NCBI RefSeq assembly: GCF_019396325.1
Contig: NZ_JAHKRO010000010.1
Span: 97,720-161,719, forward strand
Source: Nonomuraea ceibae
Lineage (GTDB): Bacteria > Actinomycetota > Actinomycetes > Streptosporangiales > Streptosporangiaceae
Reading direction: 5' to 3'
Length of the DNA: 64,000 bases
Made by a program: the position numbers and the translations under genes. Under the pieces are notes generated by a model, which was given only the letters and a program-made list of their open reading frames with translations, made no database searches and was not told the DNA's origin. This document shows, in pieces, positions 44,324 through 53,169 of this stretch. Every line of letters begins with the position of its first letter. Position 1 is the first letter of the stretch.

Positions 44324-45307
44324 CTACGGAAGCAGGACGACCTTGCCAACCGTTCGTCGTTCGAGGAGCGCCGTGTGCGCCCGCGCCGCCTCGCGCAGCG
44401 GGAACGCCTGCACCGCCGGGACGAGCCGCCCGCTCGCCGCCTCGTCCAGCGCCTTCTGCTGCATGGCGCGCAGCCCGCCCGGTACGCGCATCATCCGGGG
44501 GCCGAGCGGGACCGTGGCCGACAGCATCCTGTTGACCAGGTCTTGGCCGGTGATCTCGGTCAGCGAGCCGGCAGACCAGCCGAACAGCAGGATACGGCCG
44601 CCCATGCCGAGCATCTCCAGCGCCTCGCGGCCCGCGGCACCGCCCACACCGTCGAGCACGGCGGTCACGTCGCGGCCGTCCAGCGCCTCACGCACCGTCT
44701 TGGACCACCCCGGCTCGTCGTAGTCGACCGCGATGTGGGCGCCCGAGGCGTGGACGCGTTCGACCTTGGCCGGCCCGCCCGCGACACCCACCACGGTGGC
44801 GCCGGCGTTGCGTGCCGCCTGGACGAGCAGCGTGCCGACACCGCCGGCCGCCGCGGTCACGAGCACGACGTCGTCGGGCTCGACCTGCGCGATGTGGTGG
44901 ATGCTCAGCGCGGTCCGGCCGGTCCCGACCATCGCGACCGCCGCCTCGTACGTCAGTCCGTCGGGCAACGGGAACAGCGCCTCGACCTCCCGCAGGGCCA
45001 GCTCGGCGTATCCGGCGTTGACCAGGCCCAGGTGGGTGACCACGCGACGGCCGAGCCAGCTTTCGTCCACGCCCTCGCCCACCTGGTCCACCACCCCGGC
45101 AACCTCACGGCCGGGCGTCACCGGGAGTTCGGGGAGCGGGAAGGGAAGCAGGTCGCCCCGGCCCGCCTGCAGCGCGGTGTCGAGCAGGTGAACTCCGGCG
45201 GCCTTCACCGCGATGCGTACCTGGCCGGGACCCGGCTCGGGATCCGGGACCTCCTCGTACCGCAGGTTCTCGGCCGGGCCGAACTCGTACAGTCGGATGG
45301 CGTGCAT
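44324..45307 (-). CDS. zinc-binding-dehydrogenase family quinone oxidoreductase
   Basis: A 327-residue medium-chain reductase. MHAIRLYEFGPAENLRYEEV and KAAGVHLLDTALQAGRG form the N-terminal domain, VVLVTAAAGGVGTLLVQAAR is the NADPH-binding fold and RTVGKVVLLP the C-terminus. Zinc ligands are absent, as in the quinone oxidoreductase branch. The ATG at 45307 has an AGGAG site. It shares a strand with the FMN reductase gene 73 bp upstream, so the two NAD(P)H-dependent reductases may form one redox unit. Confidence 0.92.
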   Translation of the reverse strand: MHAIRLYEFGPAENLRYEEVPDPEPGPGQVRIAVKAAGVHLLDTALQAGRGDLLPFPLPELPVTPGREVAGVVDQVGEGVDESWLGRRVVTHLGLVNAGYAELALREVEALFPLPDGLTYEAAVAMVGTGRTALSIHHIAQVEPDDVVLVTAAAGGVGTLLVQAARNAGATVVGVAGGPAKVERVHASGAHIAVDYDEPGWSKTVREALDGRDVTAVLDGVGGAAGREALEMLGMGGRILLFGWSAGSLTEITGQDLVNRMLSATVPLGPRMMRVPGGLRAMQQKALDEAASGRLVPAVQAFPLREAARAHTALLERRTVGKVVLLP

Positions 45308-45380
45308 GATCGAACTCCTGTCATCGTCGGTTTCTTCTCGGCGCGGGCCTGCTGTCGGCGCCGAAGCGATGCTGGGCGGC

Positions 45381-45953
45381 TCAGACGGCGTACGGCTGGA
45401 CCGTCCTGGCGTGGCGGAGCGCGCAGCCCCACCAGACGAGCCGGTCGAGCAGAACCTTGGCCGCGACGGCGGGCGCGTCGGGCTGCCGCAGTCCCCCGGC
45501 CTCGTCGAACAACTCCCCGGCGGCGTGGAAGCTGACGGTGTCGCGCAGGGTCACCGCGTGCAGCTCGGCGAAGACCTGCCGGAGCTGTTCCACAGCGCGC
45601 AGCCCACCGGCAATCCCGCCGTACGAGACAAAGCCGACGGGCTTGGCCAGCCACTCGGTGTAGTGCCAGTCGATGGCGCTCTTGAGTGAGGCGGGGAAGC
45701 TGTGGTTGTACTCGGGCGTCACCACGACGAACGCGTCAGCGGCGGCGAGCCTTGGCGACACGGCCGCCACCTCGGGGGTCGGCTCGCTGCTGAGCGCGTC
45801 TGGCAAGCGTGTCTCACCCAGGTCGATGGCGTCCACCGTCAGGTCGTCGCGGCGGGCGGCCTGTTGGAGGAACCAGGAGGACACAGTTGGGCCGAACCTG
45901 CCTTCGCGGGTGCTGCCGGTGATGACGGCTACGTGCAGTGGATCGCTCGACAC
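45381..45953 (-). CDS. NADPH-dependent FMN reductase
   Basis: A 190-residue flavodoxin-fold reductase. VAVITGSTREGRFGPTVSSW is the FMN phosphate loop and VVVTPEYNHSFPASLKSAID the second flavin-contact segment with the conserved PEYN. SYGGIAGGLRAVEQLR follows. Such enzymes reduce FMN, quinones or azo compounds with NADPH. The start is GTG at 45953 with GAGAGG eight bases upstream. It diverges from an MFS transporter, and the pair may export or detoxify a redox-active compound. Confidence 0.92.
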   Translation of the reverse strand: MSSDPLHVAVITGSTREGRFGPTVSSWFLQQAARRDDLTVDAIDLGETRLPDALSSEPTPEVAAVSPRLAAADAFVVVTPEYNHSFPASLKSAIDWHYTEWLAKPVGFVSYGGIAGGLRAVEQLRQVFAELHAVTLRDTVSFHAAGELFDEAGGLRQPDAPAVAAKVLLDRLVWWGCALRHARTVQPYAV

Positions 45954-46113
45954 GGGTCGATCCTCTCGGTTGTTGCTGTGCTCTTGCTGGTGACGACGCT
46001 AAGAGCGGCCGTCCTGGGTCCGCCTCGGTCACGTGACCGGGTTCGTGTCCGGGTCGCGATCCCAGTCGTCCGGCAGAGGCGGCGGCCGGGCATGGATTCC
46101 TACGGTCGGCGCC

Positions 46114-47493
46114 ATGACGCGACTTTCCGATGAAGCCCCGGAGCCGGCGACCACCGAGCCCGTTCGCTGGGGTCCGATCCTGGCGATGGGCCTGGCCATG
46201 CTCATGGTCACCCTGGAGATGAGCCTCGCCTCCGTAACGCTGCCGGCCATCGGTACGGAGCTGGGCGTCGGTTCGGCGGCGACCAAGTGGGTGATCCTGG
46301 CGTACGCGCTGCCGGCGGCGGCCCTGGCTATCCCGCTGGGGCGCTGGGTGGACCACGCGGACGCCCGGGCGGTCTTCCTGCTCGCGGTGACGGGGGTCGG
46401 GCTGACCAGCCTGGTGACCGCGGCCGCCCCCGCGTTCTGGATCCTGCTGGCGGCCCGGTTCTTGCAGGGCGTCATGGGCGCGCTGGTCGCCGCCGTCTAC
46501 ATGCCGATCGTGGCGGCGAGCGTGCGGCCCGAGCAGCGTGGCCGGGCCCTGGGATACGTGGCGACGATCATGCCGGTCGGTTCCCTGGCAGGCGCCCCAC
46601 TCGGTGGCTTGGTGGCCGACGGCTGGGGCTGGCGCCCGGTTTTCCTGATCAAGCTGCCCGTGCTGGTGCTCGTGCTGTGGCTCGGCGGCCGCCTTCTGCC
46701 ACGCGGGAAGGGCGGGCTGCCGGCGCCCGGCCGGTCGCTGCTCGGCGACACGCTCGTGCTCGGCGGTGCCGTCACCGCCCTGCTGCTGGCGCTCGACCGG
46801 ATCGAGGTCGGCGCCGTGGCAGCCGCCGCCGTCCTGGCAGTGTTGACGGTGGTACTGACGGCCTGGTGGGTGCGGCTGCGGTCGTCCCGCCCGATCATCA
46901 AGCTGGCCCGGCGCCCGGCGTTCGGGCTGCCGTTGCTGTCGCTGCTGCTGATGGCTTCCTACATCGGGCTCACGCTTTTCCTGCTGCCCTTTTACGTCTC
47001 GGACGTGCTGCACGGCGGCGCGGGGATGATGGGGCTGTCGATGCTGTTCTTCATCGGCGCCGTTGCGCTGGGCTCGCCGATCAGCGGCTGGCTGGCCGAC
47101 CGCTACCCGCCCCGCCTCGTCCTCGGCGCCGGCGGCGCCCTCACCCTCGCCGGTACGGTGAGCATGCTCACGCTCGGCCAGGACGCGGGCGTGGCCGACC
47201 TGGCGTGGAGGCTCGCGCTGGTCGGCATCGGGCAGAGCCTGTTCAACGTCCCGGTCAACACCGCCATGCTGGCCGCGACCCCGCCCGGCATGATCGGCAC
47301 GGGCGCCGGTGTGGGCATGACCGTCCGGACCCTGGCCTTCACCGTCGGGCCGTCACTTGCAGCCCTCGCCTACGGCCTGGCCTCGGGCGGTGCCGCCGGA
47401 TTCCGCACCGGGGTCATCGTCCTGGCCGTGCTGCAGGCCGCGGGTCTGGCCGCCGGAATCGCCACCAAGGCGCGGGCCGTGCGCGATTCTTGA
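46114..47493 (+). CDS. MFS transporter, drug-efflux type
   Basis: A 459-residue membrane protein with about 14 hydrophobic segments. MVTLEMSLASVTLPAIGTEL in the first helix and PLGRWVDHADARAVF in the second loop are typical of the DHA efflux branches, and SGWLADRYPPRLVLG is the equivalent loop of the second half. It should exchange a drug or metabolite for protons. The ATG at 46114 has no ribosome site, but TACGGT at 46101-46106 lies seven bases upstream, which suits a leaderless transcript. It is divergent from the FMN reductase. Confidence 0.9.
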   Translation: MTRLSDEAPEPATTEPVRWGPILAMGLAMLMVTLEMSLASVTLPAIGTELGVGSAATKWVILAYALPAAALAIPLGRWVDHADARAVFLLAVTGVGLTSLVTAAAPAFWILLAARFLQGVMGALVAAVYMPIVAASVRPEQRGRALGYVATIMPVGSLAGAPLGGLVADGWGWRPVFLIKLPVLVLVLWLGGRLLPRGKGGLPAPGRSLLGDTLVLGGAVTALLLALDRIEVGAVAAAAVLAVLTVVLTAWWVRLRSSRPIIKLARRPAFGLPLLSLLLMASYIGLTLFLLPFYVSDVLHGGAGMMGLSMLFFIGAVALGSPISGWLADRYPPRLVLGAGGALTLAGTVSMLTLGQDAGVADLAWRLALVGIGQSLFNVPVNTAMLAATPPGMIGTGAGVGMTVRTLAFTVGPSLAALAYGLASGGAAGFRTGVIVLAVLQAAGLAAGIATKARAVRDS

Positions 47494-47579
47494 ACCGCAC
47501 AGGCCACCACCCCATGGCCTCAGGGCTCACGGGTCGTTTCGGCGACGGGTCAGCCAGCGCAGTGAGCGTGTTTGGGTAC

Positions 47580-48078
47580 ATGAGCAAGCTGAAGAGCATC
47601 TCGCTCGCGTTCGCACTGGCACGCACGATGGCGTCCACCGCTTCCTGCGCCCAGCCCAGCACCGCTCAATTCTCCCCTCCCCCAGCACCTCCGCCAGCGC
47701 GACACCGGACAGCACCTCACCGCTCGTCGGCTCGTGGCGGATGACTTCGCTGGAGACAGGCACCGCCGGGAACCCGCAACCGTGCCGCACTCCGGCCAGA
47801 TCATCTTCACCGAGTCCGGCGGCGTGGCGGTGCAGGCCATGAATCCCCATGCCAAGGCCGCGGACACGCCGTACACCAGGACCGGCTATGAGGCCTACTA
47901 CGGGACCTACACCGTCGATGAGACCGCCCGGACGTTCACCATGACGATCCAGTCATCCTTGGTGCCCGACCTCATCGGCCAGCGCCTGACACGCACCTTC
48001 AAGGTCTCGGATGACACGCTGCTCCTCAGGCCGACGGACGCATCAGAAGGCTGGCGCGTCACCTACGAACGCTTCTGA
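47580..48078 (+). pseudogene. secreted lipocalin-like protein gene with two frameshifts
   Basis: Three frames in turn make one lipocalin-like protein. The ATG at 47580 opens a signal peptide (MSKLKSISLAFALA, then STASCAQ) in one frame. A second frame gives PDSTSPLVGSWRMTSLETGT, the GSW opening of lipocalin-like domains. A third gives SGQIIFTESGGVAVQAMNP, YYGTYTVDETARTFTM and RLTRTFKVSDDTLLLRP to the stop at 48078. Frameshifts lie near 47680 and 47765. The gene abuts a Tn3-type transposase remnant, and the decay may be linked to that insertion. Confidence 0.75.
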
Positions 48079-48079
48079 T

Positions 48080-48360
48080 CCCGGCCTGGCAAGCCGATCC
48101 AGCCGCATCCTGCTCGGCCACGAAGGCCACGGCCTCGGGCGGGACGGCGAGCGGGTCTTCGGTCAGGAACACCCCGAACATGCGAACCGTCCCCCACTGC
48201 ACAGCCCATCCCAGCCTGGTCGCCGGACGGCGCTCGGTCTCCAAGACTCCCAGTGCTGTGTGGTCAGGCGGAAGAACTGCTCAAGCTCCGCCGGGGACGG
48301 CTCTTCGGGGAAGCGTCCGTAGCGGGCGACCTGCTCATCGGAGAGGAATTCGAAAGGCAT
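48080..48360 (-). pseudogene. N-terminal remnant of a Tn3-family transposase (DUF4158 region)
   Basis: From ATG 48360 the frame reads MPFEFLSDEQVARYGRFPEE, then PSPAELEQFFRLT, the standard start of Tn3-family transposases. A second frame continues RLGWAVQWGTVRMFGVFLTE, then DPLAVPPEAVAFVAEQ, which is the next part of the same domain. A frameshift lies near 48250 and everything after about residue 95 (a full transposase has near 1000) is missing. It ends exactly where the lipocalin-like pseudogene stops. Confidence 0.82.
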
Positions 48361-48977
48361 GGCCCCGGACCGTATGACCTGCGATCAGCAGGATCAGCGG
48401 CCGTCATCGAACCGGCATCAAGATCAGCTATCTACCGCCAATCTCTGCACTCAGGTTCCTCGAAGGCCTACCTGAGCGTGATGGAGGGCGTGGGCTTTGG
48501 TGGTCGCCACGCTTGTCTGATCTACTCCGTGTCTTCCTCGATGCCGGAGACGGGGTGGGTGAGGCGGACCATGGCCCGGTACAGGGCGGCGGGGGCGGCT
48601 CGAGCGGGGGAGTCCTGCGCCGGGGGCGGCGTTGGCCCTGAGCATCTGGCCGGCCAGGCGGCGCCCAGATGGCCGAAATCCTCCCGCCAGAACTCCGCTG
48701 CGTCGCCCACCACCGACCTGGATCATCGGACGTGCTCTGGGCCACGCGTTCCTCTCAAGGTAGGCGTACCGCTCCCGGTCGGGGACAGCCGGCGGTCCAC
48801 GGTCGGCTATCAGGGGTGATCCCCGATGAGGAGCGGTTGTGTCCGCCGACGCGCTGGCTCGGTATCGCCTGTGATCACGCGTGCAGTGGGATCTGTGCCA
48901 TACCCTGTGGTGCAAGGCTGAAAGTGCTTCTCCGACATCTCGGAGACATCAGCCGTCATCAGAGAGCGAGACGCGAC
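48361..48977. other. no intact gene; one short degenerate minus-strand frame
   Basis: On the minus strand 48522-48713 reads VVGDAAEFWREDFGHLGAAW, then PAALYRAMVRLTHPVSGIEE before a stop. An upstream minus-strand frame (DRERYAYLERNAWP, near 48740-48790) could be its displaced beginning. Together they look like a decayed gene of unknown family. Confidence 0.35.
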
Positions 48978-49307
48978 ATGAGCAGTGCTCGCAAAACCGA
49001 AGGTCATGCCGCACAGGCATCCTCCCACCCGGACAAGACCGCCGAGCGGCCCGATCACGCGGCCAACGCGCAGTGGCTCAAGGACAACCCGGCCTCCATG
49101 CCGCAGGTGGGCACCGGGCGGTGGGCCGTGTACGACCGCGCCGGCCAGCTGCTCGGCCACCTCGTCGGCGACGGTCCGACCCGCGACACCCGCTTCAAGG
49201 CGACCAGCGCGACACGGGAAGGGGCGCCGGCCGACCACGCGGTGGGCCACGGCATCACCCTGCACGACGCCGGGGCGCACCTTCTCGACGCGGCGCAGGA
49301 CGACTGA
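48978..49307 (+). CDS. small hydrophilic protein of unknown function
   Basis: A 109-residue soluble protein, MSSARKTEGHAAQASSHPDK, then WLKDNPASMPQVGTGRWAVY and AVGHGITLHDAGAHLLDAAQ. The N-terminal 35 residues are charged and probably disordered. The rest has a regular pattern. No family is recognised. The start is supported only by a weak GAGAGCGAG upstream. It lies tail to tail with the universal stress protein gene, and the stress genes nearby suggest it may be a stress-related accessory. Confidence 0.55.
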   Translation: MSSARKTEGHAAQASSHPDKTAERPDHAANAQWLKDNPASMPQVGTGRWAVYDRAGQLLGHLVGDGPTRDTRFKATSATREGAPADHAVGHGITLHDAGAHLLDAAQDD

Positions 49308-49398
49308 GCCATGCTGGCCCCGGCTGAGGCCGGGAGAACGCGAGCCCGGCAGCTTCGCGCGTCGGGCCCGCGGTGGGCTCAGCAGCGGTGAGGTCCCC

Positions 49399-50250
49399 TC
49401 ATGGCCGCACCACCGCGACGGAGGCGCGTGCGGCGTGCAAGACCCCGAGGGTGACGGATCCGAGCATCACGGTGCCGATCGCCCCTCTGCCCTGGGAGCC
49501 CACGACCACCAGGTCCGCCCCTTCAGAAGCGCGGGTGAGAGCGTCGACGGGGTGGGCGCGACGGACGTCCTCTATCACCTGAACCTGCGGATACCGCTGC
49601 CGCCAGCCCTGGAGGACGGTGGCCGCGGTCCGGCACTGAGCCGCGTGAATCTCGTCCAGGTCATGAGCGCTTTTCGGGATGTGGGCGTGCGCCGGTGGCT
49701 GCCACGCATGGACGGCGCGCAGCGTGCTCGCGCGCAGCATCGCCTGCTCGAAGGCGTAGGCAAGGGCGGGCTCGCAGGCGTGATAGTCCTCGAGCCCGAC
49801 GACGACCTCCCCGTGGGCGGTGTCGGGGGCGGATCTGACGACGACGACCGGGCCGTGCGCGTACCCGGCCACGTGGGTGCTCACCGAGCCCAGCACGGCT
49901 CCGGGGAAGCCGCCGAGGCCGCTGCCGCCGATCACGATCTCGGCTGAGTCGCCGGCCTGGTTGCGCAACCTCGCCGCGGCGGCGCCCTGGAGCAGCTCGC
50001 AGTCGACATCGATGCCGGGCTGTCGCTTGCGTGCCACTGTCTCGGCGTCGCTCAGTACGCTCTGCGCGCTGAGCGCGATGACATCATCCTGGCCGGGGGC
50101 GGAGAACTTCGCGATCTCGTACGGCGTGCGCTCCACGGCGTGGACGATGCGGAGCCGGGCCCCGGCACGAGCGGCGTCGTCGGCGGCCCACTCGACAGCC
50201 GCGGTCGCGGCGTCCGAACCGTCCGTGCCCACGACAATGACTTGATTCAT
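49399..50250 (-). CDS. universal stress protein, tandem Usp domains
   Basis: A 283-residue protein of two Usp domains. Domain 1 (MNQVIVVGTDGSDAATAAVE) ends with GGSGLGGFPGAVLGSVS and domain 2 with GSQGRGAIGTVMLGSVT. Both keep the G-2x-G-9x-G(S/T) ATP-binding signature, so it should bind ATP. Tandem Usp proteins accumulate under hypoxia and dormancy-like stress in actinobacteria. The ATG at 50250 follows GGAGAAG. A CsbD-like gene lies 91 bp upstream on the same strand, so the two may be co-expressed. Confidence 0.93.
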   Translation of the reverse strand: MNQVIVVGTDGSDAATAAVEWAADDAARAGARLRIVHAVERTPYEIAKFSAPGQDDVIALSAQSVLSDAETVARKRQPGIDVDCELLQGAAAARLRNQAGDSAEIVIGGSGLGGFPGAVLGSVSTHVAGYAHGPVVVVRSAPDTAHGEVVVGLEDYHACEPALAYAFEQAMLRASTLRAVHAWQPPAHAHIPKSAHDLDEIHAAQCRTAATVLQGWRQRYPQVQVIEDVRRAHPVDALTRASEGADLVVVGSQGRGAIGTVMLGSVTLGVLHAARASVAVVRP

Positions 50251-50341
50251 GGCTTCTCCAGGTTTGTGTCCGCAATTTCTGATCCACCGAAGCGCGAATA
50301 TTCCAGGCCCGCTTGTTCGATGTCGTCGCCGATCTCCGGGA

Positions 50342-50515
50342 TCAGCGCCTGAACGTTCCCCCGGATTTCTCGTCGTGCCGCCCCGGGTCATTTTCGGGCC
50401 GGATGGCCAAGCCCTTCGACTCCAGGTGCTGGTTTCCGGTGGCGCGGCCGAAGTTGAGCATGACCCACCCTTGAACGGCCCGTACTCTCGACTTGATCTT
50501 CCTGGTCAGGCTCAT
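50342..50515 (-). CDS. CsbD family stress protein
   Basis: A 57-residue protein, MSLTRKIKSRVRAVQGWVML, then NFGRATGNQHLESKG and a polar tail ending GGTFRR. The GRATGNxxLxxxG core is the CsbD signature; these small proteins are induced in the general stress response of many bacteria. The ATG at 50515 has AAGGGAAG about six bases upstream and the stop is TGA at 50342-50344. Compared with classic members the first half is less charged (AVQGWVMLNF in place of a Lys-rich stretch), so it is a variant form. It lies next to the universal stress protein gene. Confidence 0.8.
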   Translation of the reverse strand: MSLTRKIKSRVRAVQGWVMLNFGRATGNQHLESKGLAIRPENDPGRHDEKSGGTFRR

Positions 50516-50695
50516 GGCGCTTCCCTTCGACTACTCCGGACGCAACGCGACCTTGGTTCCAGGGTGGCCTTTCCGGCGAGAACGGGAAACAGGCAATCAC
50601 CGACCTGATTATCACCGCAGCCGATAACAGCACCCTTTTTCGCGGCGATTTCCCCGGCGGCGGATCGACGCCTCTTCCGGCCTCGCACGAAGAGG

Positions 50696-50701
50696 TATAA
50701 T
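50696..50701 (+). promoter_or_regulatory. TATAAT-type -10 box
   Basis: A perfect TATAAT stands in a local AT-rich patch 105 bp upstream of the DUF5994 gene. TTCCGG lies 15 bp upstream of it, which is a poor -35 box. The gap between the CsbD start and the DUF5994 start (50516-50806) holds no other feature I recognise. Confidence 0.4.
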
Positions 50702-50806
50702 AGAAATTACCGAGGACATTTCGAGCGTTGACATCCGAGTTGGCGTCGCCCGCGGCGATAGACCGGTTCCGGCCCCCTGGACGAGGGCCCGAAAGGCCGT
50801 GCAACC

Positions 50807-51349
50807 ATGATGACCGCACTTCTCTCCCCGGCAGGCTCTGCTCCCGAGACCCCATCCGCGCCCAGGCTCAGCCTGAACGCCGCCCTCGACCGGCGAGGCA
50901 CGGTCGACGGGGCGTGGTGGCCGCACACCCGCGACGCCGCCGCCGAACTGCCCGCCCTCATCTCCGCCGTCGACCGGCGGCTCGGCAGGGCCGTCCTGCG
51001 TGTGGGCGTGCATCTGGACGCCTGGGATCACATCCCGCGCCGCACCACGGTCGGGGGCCGCAAGGTCAGGGTGGGCTGGTTCCGCAGCGCCGATCCGCAC
51101 CTGATCACCCTGAGCATCGCGGGAAGCGCACCCGTCACCCTGCTGGTCATCCCGCCCAGCACCGCGGCCGGCCCCGCCGAGACCGCACTCGCGTTTGCCG
51201 CCTCCGGCACGGTCGGCGTCCGCCCCGCCGACATCCTGCGACCCGCCGCCTCCGCGAAGGGCTCACCCGGCAGGGACGGCACGGCCTCCTGGGAGAACGA
51301 GGGCGGCCGCGTCACCGATCCTGCGACCGCGCCGCCCGCGACCACCTGA
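50807..51349 (+). CDS. DUF5994 family protein
   Basis: A 180-residue soluble protein with the DUF5994 signature: APRLSLNAALDRRGTVDGAW then WPHTRDAAAELPALI, and WDHIPRRTTVGGRKVRVGWF. The family is confined to actinobacteria and has no established function; members often lie among stress and anti-sigma-antagonist genes, as here. A paralogue is encoded at 55.6-56.2 kb on the other strand. Start ATG 50807 or 50810 is possible; the GAAAGG upstream is rather distant. Confidence 0.88.
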   Translation: MMTALLSPAGSAPETPSAPRLSLNAALDRRGTVDGAWWPHTRDAAAELPALISAVDRRLGRAVLRVGVHLDAWDHIPRRTTVGGRKVRVGWFRSADPHLITLSIAGSAPVTLLVIPPSTAAGPAETALAFAASGTVGVRPADILRPAASAKGSPGRDGTASWENEGGRVTDPATAPPATT

Positions 51350-51398
51350 CCCGTGCTGGGCCGAGGCGGCGGCCCGCTGCGGGCGATCCGGATCCGGG

Positions 51399-51965
51399 TC
51401 AGTAGCGGTGTGGCCCGACATGCCCCTCGAACAGCAGGCAGGGCGCCGGCTCGTCCCCGTAGGGGGAGCGCGGGTCGGGGTCGGAGTCGGCGCGTTCGGC
51501 CGGGCACGGCGGCAACGTGACGAGTTCGCGGGCGCGAAGGTCCCAGCGGATCCAGATGAACCGGTCCGGTCCGGGCAGGACCTGGACATGCGCCGCGTGG
51601 GCGCCCGCGTGGCCGGGCTGAAGCTCACAGCCGTAGACGGCCTTGCGCCCGTGTCGGCCCCCCTCGGCCAGCGGGTCCCATTCGGCGTCGGTGAGCACGT
51701 TGTAGTGAGGGCAGTCCTGTTCGCCGGTGTGCCGTTGCAGCCCGGTGGCGAGGGCGCCCGCCAGCCCCGCCGCGGTGAAAACCTGATGGACGGCGTTGTG
51801 GACCCGCTCGACGTCGTCATCGCTCAGCTCCACCGCACCGAGCTGGTCAGCCAGGAGTCGTACGTGGGTGGCGAAGTGCCGGCAGGCGTCCACGAGTGCG
51901 GTCACCGGGACCACCGCGTCATGCGGCGGGTCGGTCGGCACGTCTTGATAGGTCACAACACTCAC
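51399..51965 (-). CDS. hypothetical protein with two C-x-x-x-x-GHxGxH motifs
   Basis: A protein of about 188 residues of unknown family. It has a helical N-terminal part (VPVTALVDACRHFATHVRLL) and a C-terminal half with CELQPGHAGAHAAHV and CLLFEGHVGPHRY, two copies of a Cys/His pattern seen in small actinobacterial zinc-site proteins. A further HTGEQDCPHYN adds potential ligands. The GTG at 51965 is the most economical start, because longer versions overlap the promoter of the divergent hydrolase. Metal binding is a suggestion only. Confidence 0.65.
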   Translation of the reverse strand: MSVVTYQDVPTDPPHDAVVPVTALVDACRHFATHVRLLADQLGAVELSDDDVERVHNAVHQVFTAAGLAGALATGLQRHTGEQDCPHYNVLTDAEWDPLAEGGRHGRKAVYGCELQPGHAGAHAAHVQVLPGPDRFIWIRWDLRARELVTLPPCPAERADSDPDPRSPYGDEPAPCLLFEGHVGPHRY

Positions 51966-52167
51966 AGTACGCCGCCCGTCGCCGGACACGGCGGTGGCGC
52001 CGCTGCCGTGCCGGTCACCGAAGGCACCGGTTATCAGCTCCGCAGATGAGCGGCGCAAGAATTGCCCGTTTCCCTTGGCCGTGGACTCCTGTGCGCTGAA
52101 GGGGACAGCCCGGCTCTCGACCTCCTGGCTGCCGGCCGCCTGCTCGATGACTCCATAGGAGAGACCC

Positions 52168-53010
52168 ATGACCGAAAGCACCGAGGCCAAGCCCCCCGTC
52201 GTCCTCATTCATGGGCTGTGGCTGACCCCGCGCGCCTGGGAGCACTGGATCGAGCGCTACGCCGAACGCGGCCACGAGGTGTCCGCCCCGGCCTGGCCCG
52301 GGATGGAGATCGAGGTCGAGGCGCTGCGTAAGAACCCGGAAGTCATGAACGGCCTGGGCGTCACCGAGGTGGCCGACTTCTACGAGAAGATCATCAGGGA
52401 GCAGTCCCAGCCCCCCGTCATCGTCGGCCACTCCATGGGCGGCCTCATCACCCAGATCCTGCTGGACCGCGGCCTCGGCGCCGCAGGCGTCGCGATCCAC
52501 CCCACCCCGATCCAGGGCGTGCTGAGACAGCCGCTCAGCAGCCTGCGCTCGGCCTTCCCGGTCCTGTCCAACCCCGCCAACCGCTCCCGCACCGTGGCGC
52601 TGAGCGCCGGACAGTTCCATTACGCGTTCACCAACACCCTGACCGCGCAGGAGTCGGACGGGCTCTACCAGCGCTACCACGTACCCGCCCCGGGCCGGCC
52701 GGTGTTCCAGGCCGCCACCGCCAACCTGCGACGGCACCCCGCCACCGGAGTCGACGTGCGCAACGACACGCGCGCCCCGCTGCTCCTGGTCGCCGGCGGC
52801 GCCGATCACACCGTCCCCGCCACCCTGGTACGGAGGACCTACCAGCGCTATCAGAAGTCCCGCGCGCACACCAACTACCATGAGTTCGCCCGCATGCCGC
52901 ACTTCGCCCTTGCCGCCCCCCAATGGGAACGCGTCGCCGACCATGTCCTTCACTGGGCCGTGCAGTACATCACGAAACACCCCGGCAGCAACCACGGCGA
53001 CACCCGATAG
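52168..53010 (+). CDS. alpha/beta hydrolase
   Basis: A 280-residue hydrolase. VVLIHGLWLTPRAWEHWIER carries the oxyanion HG, PVIVGHSMGGLITQILLDRG the nucleophile elbow GHSMGG, LLVAGGADHTVPATLV the Asp and EFARMPHFALAAP the His. It has no signal peptide. The ATG at 52168 follows AGGAGAG. The gene is of the type often found beside stress genes in actinomycetes; its substrate is unknown. A STAS gene follows 159 bp downstream. Confidence 0.92.
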   Translation: MTESTEAKPPVVLIHGLWLTPRAWEHWIERYAERGHEVSAPAWPGMEIEVEALRKNPEVMNGLGVTEVADFYEKIIREQSQPPVIVGHSMGGLITQILLDRGLGAAGVAIHPTPIQGVLRQPLSSLRSAFPVLSNPANRSRTVALSAGQFHYAFTNTLTAQESDGLYQRYHVPAPGRPVFQAATANLRRHPATGVDVRNDTRAPLLLVAGGADHTVPATLVRRTYQRYQKSRAHTNYHEFARMPHFALAAPQWERVADHVLHWAVQYITKHPGSNHGDTR

Positions 53011-53169
53011 GCGCGCTGCCACGCAGGTCTGGTGACTACCGCTCCGACCGGCCTGCCGGACGATCGAAGCACTGCGCGCACGACACCGCTCACGCCGGCG
53101 TCCAGCAACGTGTTCACGCCGCCGCCTCGAACCGGCTGCCCCCCTTGTCTCCCCCCGTAGGAGCCCGAC

